A DNA stretch of 11,145 nucleotides from Nitrososphaerales archaeon TH5896 (GTDB lineage Archaea > Thermoproteota > Nitrososphaeria > Nitrososphaerales > Nitrososphaeraceae), in assembly GCA_014523625.1 (NCBI GenBank), contig JAATVP010000199.1, forward strand, positions 1 through 11,145, written 5' to 3'. The position numbers and the translations under genes are program-made. The notes below the pieces were generated by a model. The model was not told the origin of the DNA and did not search any database. It worked only from the letters and a program-made list of their open reading frames with translations. Of the stretch, positions 6,008-11,145 are shown piece after piece (position 1 is the stretch's first letter; the number at the start of each line of letters is the position of its first letter).

Positions 6008-6334
6008 ATGTTAACTATATTAGATGTATTGTCATTGGCGGTTTTTTTCTCATTTAAAATAATGGGATTAATTATTTTGATGTCAGTCCCCAACGTAATA
6101 TATGTACAAGCGACTGCAAATCAGTCACTCGCTGAGACTAAGATGACATGTCAAGGGCGTTTACTAATTTACATTCCTGGACTTCAACAGTTGTCTGACC
6201 ATCAGTGTTTTTACATTAACAGTTGTCTGAACGCAGGGGGGTCAGTTACAGAGTGTCATAATGCAGCACGAGACATTAATTGTGATATAGAAAAAGGTAA
6301 TCATTGTCCGCCAGTACTTCTCGGTCCCGAATGA
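6008..6334 (+). CDS. Small secreted six-cysteine protein
   Basis: Not recognised as a family. From ATG 6008 the protein is 108 aa. An N-terminal hydrophobic signal (MLTILDVLSLAVFFSF...MGLIILMSVPNVIYVQA) probably ends near Ala-Thr-Ala (about 36-38), leaving a mature domain of about 70 residues. Six Cys lie there in the contexts MTCQ, DHQCFY, NSCLN, TECHN, INCDI and HCPP, enough for three disulfides in an extracellular mini-domain. The frame also extends upstream to a GTG at 5945, but those residues (GVKFCVRHLSTIELNDK) do not fit a signal peptide, so 6008 is preferred. No clear TATA box was found. It stands alone between the repeat arrays and the phasin-like gene. Other secreted Cys-rich genes lie further right but share no motif with it. 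Confidence 0.65.
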   Translation: MLTILDVLSLAVFFSFKIMGLIILMSVPNVIYVQATANQSLAETKMTCQGRLLIYIPGLQQLSDHQCFYINSCLNAGGSVTECHNAARDINCDIEKGNHCPPVLLGPE

Positions 6335-6483
6335 TACCATCGCCCACTCCATTGGCTATGATTCAGAAATAAACCACCCCGCCCAGTGGAACAAGCAAAT
6401 AAGATGATCCGTCTAATTGACGATAGCTGACAACCATCTTGACTACTGACTGACATCACTGACAATCCAACTAGTTAAGCATT

Positions 6484-7047
6484 TTGACACAGCCAAATAT
6501 TCGCAAGAATGCAGCTCAAACTCAAATTGGACAGCAACAAGCAGTAGCACAAGAATTCCAGTCCACAATTAATAGATCTTTAGATGAAACAAAAGAAAAT
6601 GTACGAAAATCAATAGACGAGACAAGAAGTCAAATTCCACGATATACTAATGTCGTCAAGAACTATCAAGAACAAGCATTAGAATCGACTGGAAAAATGG
6701 TGGAAGAATATGTTGAAGCTCAAAAGTCTGTAATAGATTCTGCTTTTACCTCAGCAGCTGCATACTATGAAAATGCCAATAGAATATACAATTATTGGAA
6801 TTCTCCAAAAGTCCCAGCAGAGATGTGGGCCAGAGCAGTTAGCAATATTGCAGAAAATATTTCAGCATCAACAAGAATCAGCAATGATATCTTATTCGGA
6901 AACATTAATGCTTTCGGAAATGTTATTGAACGAGCTCAACGACATACAGAAGAGCTTTCAAGAATTAACGTAAACAACGCAAAAGCAATCGCAAACACAG
7001 CAAAAGAAACAGCAGCAGAGTTTTCAGTAAGACAAAGAGAAGTTTAG
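6484..7047 (+). CDS. Phasin-like helical protein
   Basis: A 187-aa protein, almost wholly helical, Gln/Asn/Ala/Glu-rich, with no membrane segment or signal. An internal near-repeat RSLDETKENV / KSIDETRSQI (31-51) precedes IPRYTNVVKNYQEQALESTGKMVEEYVEAQKSVIDSAF, and a second amphipathic block WARAVSNIAENISAST...NDILFGNINAFGNVIE follows. This resembles phasin-type proteins that coat polyhydroxyalkanoate granules; such proteins occur in soil ammonia-oxidising archaea. Granule coating is an inference, and an unrelated amphipathic coiled coil cannot be excluded. The only plausible start is TTG 6484: in frame, TAG at 6472 closes the sequence just upstream and no ATG precedes. Weak start and weak promoter may mean low expression or a worn 5' end. 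It converges with the regulator gene at 7193-7861. Confidence 0.72.
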   Translation: MTQPNIRKNAAQTQIGQQQAVAQEFQSTINRSLDETKENVRKSIDETRSQIPRYTNVVKNYQEQALESTGKMVEEYVEAQKSVIDSAFTSAAAYYENANRIYNYWNSPKVPAEMWARAVSNIAENISASTRISNDILFGNINAFGNVIERAQRHTEELSRINVNNAKAIANTAKETAAEFSVRQREV

Positions 7048-7063
7048 CGATAGATAGATCACA

Positions 7064-7082
7064 CTAGTCACTTGATGACTAG
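7064..7082. terminator. Perfect 7-bp inverted repeat between convergent genes
   Basis: CTAGTCA, loop CTTGA, TGACTAG lies 17 nt after the phasin-like stop codon, between two convergent genes. There is no adjacent T-run, so it may be a terminator, an mRNA 3' stabiliser or a binding site. Confidence 0.4.
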
Positions 7083-7192
7083 ACGATTTAATTACTTGCC
7101 CGAGCTTTACTTGCAATGATTAAATACCATCATGAATACAGTGATATGGTTATACATCATACCCTCTGTGTTAGCCATACTCATCAAGCTCG

Positions 7193-7861
7193 TTACTTTA
7201 CCTTTAGTCTGATAGAAATTGTTGTTTCATCATATTCGGTTGTGAAATCCACAGAGTTCTGAAGAAGCCCAAGGAACTTAGTGAACATATTATTCCAAAA
7301 ATAAGAGTAATTATCTCCCAAGTTGTGTCTAATTACTATCCAAAGAGCATCTGACGTTTTAATTCTGCTGACATCTACACTAGAATTAAGGATTGCACCC
7401 AGATCCTTCCCTTCGTTATAGCCAGCGTCTTTTGTGAAGTTACTAGTTGTGATAACCCTTGCATCCGTGCCCATCATATATTTAGACATTTTGAAGATGA
7501 CATCCAGTATAGCATGCAAATTTATTTCGCCCCATAAAAGACGAGCAGCATGCTTTTGTTCTATAGCCCAATGAATTGCTAGATCGTCTAAATTCTCCTT
7601 GCTGGCATATGAGAATAACGAATACAGTATATTCTTCGGAATTGAAACTTTTTCATTAGAAGCTGTTGGTATAAAATATTCTGTTTGAGACTTGATAACA
7701 GAGTTAATGTACGAGCTAACACTCAATCCTTTTGCCTTCGCAAAACTTTCAACTATGTTAAAATCAGTCTCGCTTATTCTTAAGGTTATGACTCTATCTT
7801 TTTTCTTGGGCATGTAGCAGCTGCTGCATTCAATGTATTCATTTTTAACTTTTAGTTTCAT
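7193..7861 (-). CDS. Ribbon-helix-helix transcription regulator with a C-terminal domain of unknown function
   Basis: A 222-aa protein. Residues 22-60 form a ribbon-helix-helix domain: strand DRVITLRISETD, helix FNIVESFAKAKG, helix SVSSYINSVIKSQTEY. A short Cys-containing lead (ECSSCYMPKKK) precedes it. Residues 70-222 form a second domain ending in WIVIRHNLGDNYSYFWNNMFTKFLG and a strand TTISIRLKVK. From memory, this C-terminal pattern recurs in DNA-binding proteins of the same archaeal lineage; its ligand is unknown. The TATA-like box on the minus strand at 7884-7891 sits 23-30 nt before ATG 7861, consistent with a leaderless mRNA. An internal ATG (residue 18) is a less likely start. The promoter interlocks with that of the divergent gene at 7900, a common autoregulatory layout. 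Confidence 0.78.
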   Translation of the reverse strand: MKLKVKNEYIECSSCYMPKKKDRVITLRISETDFNIVESFAKAKGLSVSSYINSVIKSQTEYFIPTASNEKVSIPKNILYSLFSYASKENLDDLAIHWAIEQKHAARLLWGEINLHAILDVIFKMSKYMMGTDARVITTSNFTKDAGYNEGKDLGAILNSSVDVSRIKTSDALWIVIRHNLGDNYSYFWNNMFTKFLGLLQNSVDFTTEYDETTISIRLKVK

Positions 7862-7865
7862 TCTA

Positions 7866-7891
7866 ATTTATAAGGGATGTAACCGTATAAT
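7866..7891. promoter_or_regulatory. Interlocked divergent promoters
   Basis: On the plus strand ATTTATAAG (7866-7874) is 26-34 nt before GTG 7900. On the minus strand the complement of CGTATAAT (7884-7891) is 23-30 nt before ATG 7861. The two start codons are only 38 nt apart, so each TATA box lies in the other gene's initiation region. Confidence 0.55.
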
Positions 7892-7899
7892 GGGTATTA

Positions 7900-8112
7900 G
7901 TGGATATCAATGTCAACAATTACCAAATACTCATTAGAAGGGGGCAACTAGCAGAAATGAAGTTCTTTTCAAAAGCAAAAAAAGAAATCATTTGTGCTCT
8001 AATTAATTTTGACTGCCGTGGCAGGACACAGTTCAGGCGTGAATTCGAAGCATTTCTTTGCGATAGCCATCTCATGTGGGTGATTAGAAAGAATTGGAAT
8101 TATTATGAATAA
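7900..8112 (+). CDS. Small unknown protein, 70 aa (or 51 aa from an internal ATG)
   Basis: Not recognised. GTG 7900 fits a leaderless transcript from the TATA box at 7866-7874. An alternative is ATG 7957, preceded by GAAGGGGG. The product is basic, without signal or membrane segment: MKFFSKAKKEIICALINFDCRGRTQFRREFEAFLCDSHLMWVIRKNWNYYE in its certain part, given here in two pieces of sense as an N-terminal basic helix (KKEIICALINF) and an aromatic C-terminus (WVIRKNWNYYE). Its stop overlaps the ATG of the next gene by 8 bases, which argues for coupled translation with the secreted protein at 8105. It could still be a chance frame acting as a leader. Confidence 0.4.
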   Translation: MDINVNNYQILIRRGQLAEMKFFSKAKKEIICALINFDCRGRTQFRREFEAFLCDSHLMWVIRKNWNYYE

Positions 8113-8392
8113 CGAGAATCTCAAAGCACTTAAAAGCGGAACAATTGCCATCACCTTGCTCGTCGCTACCATTTTAACAACGCAACAATTGGAAGTACAA
8201 GCAGATAACGATAACGATAACGATCCAAATCCATATTGTGATGTAGTCCGTCAGGATCCGAATTATCATGGAAGTTGTCATGATAGAAAAGATAACAGCG
8301 AGACTACTGGACTGTATACATGTAATGATGGAACCCACAAAGCTGATTGGAGAGACTGTAAAGATGCAACAACAACAGACGGCGATGACTAA
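8105..8392 (+). CDS. Small secreted four-cysteine protein with one C-x-D-G-x8-C motif
   Basis: A 95-aa protein. The positively charged start MNNENLKALKS and hydrophobic core GTIAITLLVATIL make a signal peptide, with probable cleavage after VQA (33). A DNDNDND tract follows, encoded by GATAAC repeats (8205-8224). The mature domain has Cys45, Cys58, Cys73 and Cys85. Its second half (PNPYC...SC..RKD.SETTGL..CNDGTHKADWRDC) matches residues 268-310 of the larger secreted protein encoded next (PSPYC...SC..VKD.SEDTGL..CNDGTHKVDWKNC), so the two are paralogues. The acidic tail TTTDGDD ends the chain. Location is extracellular or cell surface; function unknown. The start overlaps the stop of the preceding small gene. 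Confidence 0.82.
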   Translation: MNNENLKALKSGTIAITLLVATILTTQQLEVQADNDNDNDPNPYCDVVRQDPNYHGSCHDRKDNSETTGLYTCNDGTHKADWRDCKDATTTDGDD

Positions 8393-8412
8393 GAAATGAA
8401 TGTAATCTTATC

Positions 8413-8430
8413 TTTAGAACGCGTTCTAAA
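8413..8430. promoter_or_regulatory. Perfect 18-bp palindrome TTTAGAACGCGTTCTAAA
   Basis: It lies in the 59-nt gap between the two secreted-protein genes and ends 21 nt before ATG 8452. The lack of a central loop favours a dimeric repressor site over a terminator hairpin. If transcription starts downstream, it would cover the core promoter. Confidence 0.55.
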
Positions 8431-8451
8431 CACTTTGGTAGCGGACAAGAA

Positions 8452-9720
8452 ATGAGCATAATTAAACTGATTACGACGGTTAGCTTGGCAGTGGCGTTAA
8501 TAACGATGGTAACATCAAATCAACTATCAATATATGCATCGGCAACGACTGATGACGGTTATACGTATCCAGATGATGCGACTGAAGAAGAGAAAGAAGA
8601 CATAGATGAACAAGAACAAGAAGCATGGGAAGACGCTGGCCGGCCGGGGGAAATAGATGATGGCGACGATGACAATGAAGATGAAAATGATAATAACAAT
8701 GGTGATGGACTAGTTGAATGTGAAGATGGGTCACTTGTGGAGACAGAAGAATTATGTGAGCAGAGTGAAGCGCTTGTTACATGCTCAGACGGGTCATCTG
8801 CGGCAACACAAGCTGAATGTCCACCAGAAGCAGTATCAACTTTTGTTACATGCTCAGACGGAACACTTGCGGAAACACAAGCAGAATGTCCATCAATATC
8901 AACAGCAGCACCACAAGAACAGCTTCAAACATGTCAAGATGGATCTGTTGTATCAGTTAACGAAGCATGTCCGGTATCAGAGACCCTTACATGTCCAGAT
9001 GGATCAACTGTGTCGGTAGATGAAGATTGTCCCCCAACAGATAAGAATAAATCGCCACTTCCAGATTGCGACGGAAGCTTTCAAGTTTGTAAAACGCAAG
9101 GCATGTTTGTATGTCCAGCTGGAAGTGCTGCACATGAATGTGAATGTAGCGATGACATGAGTGATTGTCCAAATCATCCATCACAAGAGCAAAAAGAATG
9201 TTATGACGGAATTATTGTAGTAGCAGATCAACCATGTCCCCCACCAAAAGATCCATCACCGTACTGTGGTACACCCGCGGCTGAAGACTCGAAAAGTTGT
9301 TGGGATGTTAAAGATTGTAGTGAAGACACTGGACTATGTTCATGCAATGACGGAACACATAAAGTCGACTGGAAAAATTGTGATGACGTCAGCAGCGAGT
9401 TCAAAAACCTTTGTAAGAAGAATCCGCTTCTGAAAGAATGCTATGATAATGGTCCCAAAGAGAAAGGCAAAAACGGCGGATCTGGTAGTAGTAGTAGCAG
9501 TAGTAGCAGTAGCAGTAGCAAGACTACAATCATCAATTCGAATGCAGTTCCAAATGCGGCCGAAGTATCGAATTGTAGACTTGACGGCAATGCACATGGA
9601 GTACAACAAAAGTTTGATTCGATTAAATACCAAGCATGCGGACTTTATCCAAACGGTCAGATAGCATACACAGATGGCTTCGAGTTGGCAACACACAACA
9701 ACTCTGTCAAGCATTCGTAG
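8452..9720 (+). pseudogene. Secreted Cys-rich repeat protein; frame broken near the 3' end (intact form would end at 9848)
   Basis: As read, 422 aa. A signal peptide (1-30, ending IYASA) is followed by an Asp/Glu/Asn-rich region (33-84). Six units of C-x-D-G-x8-C then come at Cys90/102, 111/123, 134/146, 161/173, 181/193 and 250/262, most ending in CP. A domain shared with the neighbouring 95-aa protein (268-312) holds a seventh unit at Cys298/310. An 11-Ser tract (346-356) leads to a C-terminal region ending IAYTDGF, then ELATHNNSVKHS. Re-reading C9681 (-1 shift) gives DGF followed by RVGNTQQLCQAFVVMNTQQ and a Gln/Thr tail to TGA 9846-9848, which looks like the genuine C-terminus: about 465 aa, ending 6 nt before the receiver gene. 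Likely a cell-surface protein. Mutation or sequencing error are both possible. Confidence 0.72.
9487..9519 (+). repeat. AGT/AGC triplet tract encoding 11 serines
   Basis: Eleven consecutive AGT or AGC codons form a length-variable linker between the Cys-rich part and the C-terminal domain. Such tracts change length by slippage. Confidence 0.8.
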
Positions 9721-9848
9721 TTATGAATACTCAACAGACTCAGACAGTAGCAGCAACACAGCCAATCACGCAGTCAACAACACAACCAACACAAACTCAG
9801 CCATTAACACAGTCCACACAAGCAATCCAACCGGCAGCTGTGAGTTGA
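9681..9848 (+). other. Displaced C-terminal coding segment (Gln/Thr-rich tail) of the preceding gene
   Basis: In the -1 frame this segment encodes 55 residues, RVGNTQQLCQAFVVMNTQQ..., then repeated TQP/TQS units ending QAIQPAAVS. It has no start codon of its own at the right place and joins naturally to DGF of the gene at 8452. The competing frame (9674-9877) gives only Ser/Asn/Thr low-complexity sequence and overlaps the receiver gene. Confidence 0.6.
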
Positions 9849-9854
9849 TTAGTA

Positions 9855-10250
9855 ATGTTAGATCACCCCGCGACTAGAAAGAAAACTGTGATAGTTTGCG
9901 ACGACGAGCAAGATCTGCTTCTAGTATTTGGGCTAGCGCTCGAATCGAAATACAATGTGATTTTGGTTAGCTCTGGCCAAAATTGTATTGACAAATTCAT
10001 AGAAGAAAAGAATTTGGGGAACAAAGTACATCTTATACTATTAGACTACAGATTGGGCGATATGCTTGGGGATTCTGTTGCTCGTACAATAAAACAGTAT
10101 AACGAAACTAAAATAGTTCTGATTTCTGCGTACGATTTAGATAACGCACTTGTGAAAGAATTGGAAGAAAACAACCACATAGCAAATTATATAAAAAAAC
10201 CGATTCAGATAGATGATCTAATTGAGCTAGTGGCAGATACAGTAAATTAG
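9855..10250 (+). CDS. Stand-alone response regulator receiver domain (CheY-like)
   Basis: A 131-aa single-domain receiver. The acidic pocket is Asp16-Asp17 (VIVCDDEQD), the phosphoacceptor Asp64 (LILLDYRLGD), the switch Ser91 (VLISAYD), and the conserved Lys115-Pro116 (NYIKKP). All catalytic positions are present, so phosphorylation by a histidine kinase is expected. There is no output domain, so it would act through protein contacts, for example as a phosphate shuttle or kinase partner. No kinase gene is in the window. It begins 6 nt after the end of the frame-corrected secreted protein and was probably co-transcribed with it. ATG 9855 is the only good start. Confidence 0.93.
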   Translation: MLDHPATRKKTVIVCDDEQDLLLVFGLALESKYNVILVSSGQNCIDKFIEEKNLGNKVHLILLDYRLGDMLGDSVARTIKQYNETKIVLISAYDLDNALVKELEENNHIANYIKKPIQIDDLIELVADTVN

Positions 10251-10355
10251 ATTTACGTCAAGTCTGGCAACTGTATCGATATATGATTAGTAGTCATAAC
10301 TACGATCGGTTTTGCTTAGATACCCGATGTATTAATGTATAATTATTGGTACTAA

Positions 10356-10523
10356 AAATACATCTCACAAATACTGAAATACGCCGGGCATGACTTACCG
10401 TTTTTAGAAAATAAGATACGTAAGCTTACAAGTGATGTCATAGACTTGGAGCTTACGAAGAAAGACTTGAATAATACAATCAATTACAGCGCGCACAATT
10501 ATCTGATCTTGGGCAGGCAATAA
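10356..10523 (+). pseudogene. Fragment of a coiled-coil protein, no start codon
   Basis: In the frame from 10356 to TAA 10521-10523 the sequence reads KYISQILKYAGHDLPFLENK, then IRKLTSDVIDLELTKKDLNN and TINYSAHNYLILGRQ: a soluble helical, coiled-coil-like segment with good protein character but no ATG, GTG or TTG at its beginning (TAA stop at 10353). From memory it resembles the middle of longer coiled-coil proteins found in this archaeal lineage. Both ends are probably missing, so I read it as the remnant of a decayed gene. Confidence 0.5.
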
Positions 10524-10654
10524 TAAAATATCGAGATTGATGTGGCAGTACAATTTCTGCTTGGGACATTCAATACATCTAGACACATTATCAGTCTGAA
10601 TAGTCGAACAACAAACCTTCCATATTTTTTCATTAAAGCTATTTGCATTTGTAG

Positions 10655-10885
10655 TTTACACAGATTACCGGATGGTATACTGATGGGCGAAATGGTAATG
10701 TGCAGTTAATGTCTTACTATGAATGGAACGGCTGTGATTTTTTTGATATGGCTAGAAGCTTAATCTGTACTTTACATTTGTTGAAGAATGCGGGTCTTCA
10801 AATTGATTTTATTGCTCAGTTGAATGATTCTGGCAAGACATTCGAGATGAAAGAAAAAATAAAATCACACATCCATAAATCATAA
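10655..10885 (+). pseudogene. Unknown protein fragment, start codon unclear
   Basis: The frame opens after TAG 10652-10654 and runs to TAA 10883-10885. It reads FTQITGWYTDGRNGNVQL, then MSYYEWNGCDFFDMARSLIC, TLHLLKNAGLQIDFIAQLND and a basic tail KEKIKSHIHKS. It looks like real protein, but the first possible start (GTG 10700) falls inside the well-formed part, so the N-terminus may be missing. I do not recognise the family. It might be a short intact gene from GTG 10700 (61 aa). Confidence 0.35.
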
Positions 10886-10960
10886 GCTGTAATTCCATTA
10901 AATCCATAACAAATTTTAATCCCTCCTCTAATTTAGTAGAGTAACCGGCGGGTCTAATAC

Positions 10961-11007
10961 ATGATTCTGCATGATTCCTCATTAATACATCATTAAATAT
11001 ATGATTC
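10961..11007 (+). repeat. Three ATGATTC direct repeats before the last gene
   Basis: Copies at 10961-10967, 10971-10977 and 11001-11007. The first two are 10 bp apart (one helical turn) and the third 30 bp further. A hairpin CTCTA...TAGAG (10926-10941) lies just upstream. They could form a regulatory site around the TATA box. Confidence 0.4.
10993..11000 (+). promoter_or_regulatory. TATA box of the last secreted-protein gene
   Basis: TTAAATAT lies 20-27 nt before ATG 11020, consistent with a leaderless transcript starting at that codon. Confidence 0.45.
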
Positions 11008-11019
11008 ATTATAGCAGCA

Positions 11020-11145
11020 ATGGCAGTAATGCTCGTCGGAGCAACAGCTTTTGCAACAGACAGCGCATTTGCAGATGGAAAAAAGAAATATGGAAAGAAT
11101 CAAGTGACATCACAAGCAAGCGCTTGTGGAAACGGTAAACTACCA
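11020..11145 (+). CDS. Secreted protein, 5' part only (continues past the right edge)
   Basis: The first 42 codons are visible: a hydrophobic signal MAVMLVGATAFATDSAFA with cleavage after AFA, then DGKKKYGKNQVTSQASACGNGKLP. From memory this matches the N-terminal part of a family of small secreted proteins in Nitrososphaera/Nitrosocosmicus that continue with a short Cys-containing motif. The usual charged residues before the hydrophobic core are absent. In frame, FIIAA directly precedes the ATG but a TGA at 11002 closes the frame. Either translation starts at 11020 with an unusually short n-region, or the true start (for example ATG 11001) is out of frame by one indel. Function unknown. Confidence 0.7.
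   Translation, partial: MAVMLVGATAFATDSAFADGKKKYGKNQVTSQASACGNGKLP

Noticed and set aside
8714..9019. His/Gln-rich frame overlapping the secreted repeat protein
   Set aside because: It is the shadow of the Cys-rich repeats in another frame; the true frame has a signal peptide and regular cysteine spacing.
9674..9877. Ser/Asn/Thr-rich frame at the end of the secreted repeat gene
   Set aside because: Overlaps the receiver gene start and is low-complexity; the -1 frame gives a better continuation.
10404..10586. 60-codon minus-strand frame
   Set aside because: Overlaps the plus-strand coiled-coil fragment, which has better protein character.

Overview
The window looks like chromosomal DNA of an ammonia-oxidising archaeon of the Nitrososphaera/Nitrosocosmicus type (Nitrososphaerota). 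This rests on several features: AT-rich composition, archaeal TATA boxes 25-35 nt before start codons, a tRNA gene with a bulge-helix-bulge intron, a tyrosine integrase whose sequence resembles those I know from this lineage, and several small secreted acidic or Cys-rich proteins and a phasin-like protein of kinds I associate with these genomes. The lineage call is from memory of protein families, not from a search.

Layout. (1) 1-1537: a minus-strand gene runs off the left edge and carries a probable one-base frame break. After a gene-poor stretch comes a START/SRPBCC-like gene with an unusual C-terminal ribbon-helix-helix-like tail. (2) 1538-1630: tRNA-Lys(CTT) with a 19-nt intron at the non-canonical position 42/43. 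(3) About 1606-5800: an apparent integrated element placed at the 3' end of that tRNA. It holds an intact tyrosine integrase and a tightly packed operon: a 43-aa ribbon-helix-helix protein, overlapped by 4 nt by an unknown 136-aa gene, then after 1 nt a 594-aa mobile-element ATPase/helicase-like protein. Two oppositely oriented arrays of short repeats flank an AT-rich stretch just after the ATPase gene, and could be an origin or an operator. No second copy of the tRNA 3' end is visible, so the right boundary is unknown.

(4) 6008-9854: accessory genes. These are a six-Cys secreted protein, a phasin-like protein with a TTG start, a divergent ribbon-helix-helix regulator facing a small unknown gene across interlocked promoters, and two adjacent secreted paralogues sharing a C-x-D-G-x8-C motif. 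The larger paralogue is broken by a frame change near its 3' end. (5) 9855-11145: a stand-alone CheY-like receiver protein, then decayed gene remnants, and the 5' part of another secreted protein running off the right edge.

Working together: the integrase would recombine at tRNA-Lys, the ATPase and its partners would replicate or maintain the element, and the small ribbon-helix-helix protein is a natural candidate to bind the 8-bp tandem repeats. The secreted-protein cluster next to the receiver protein may be a surface or envelope module, but no function can be read from sequence alone. Most oddities (frame breaks, fragments without start codons) fit a region of gene turnover, although single-base breaks could also be sequencing errors.
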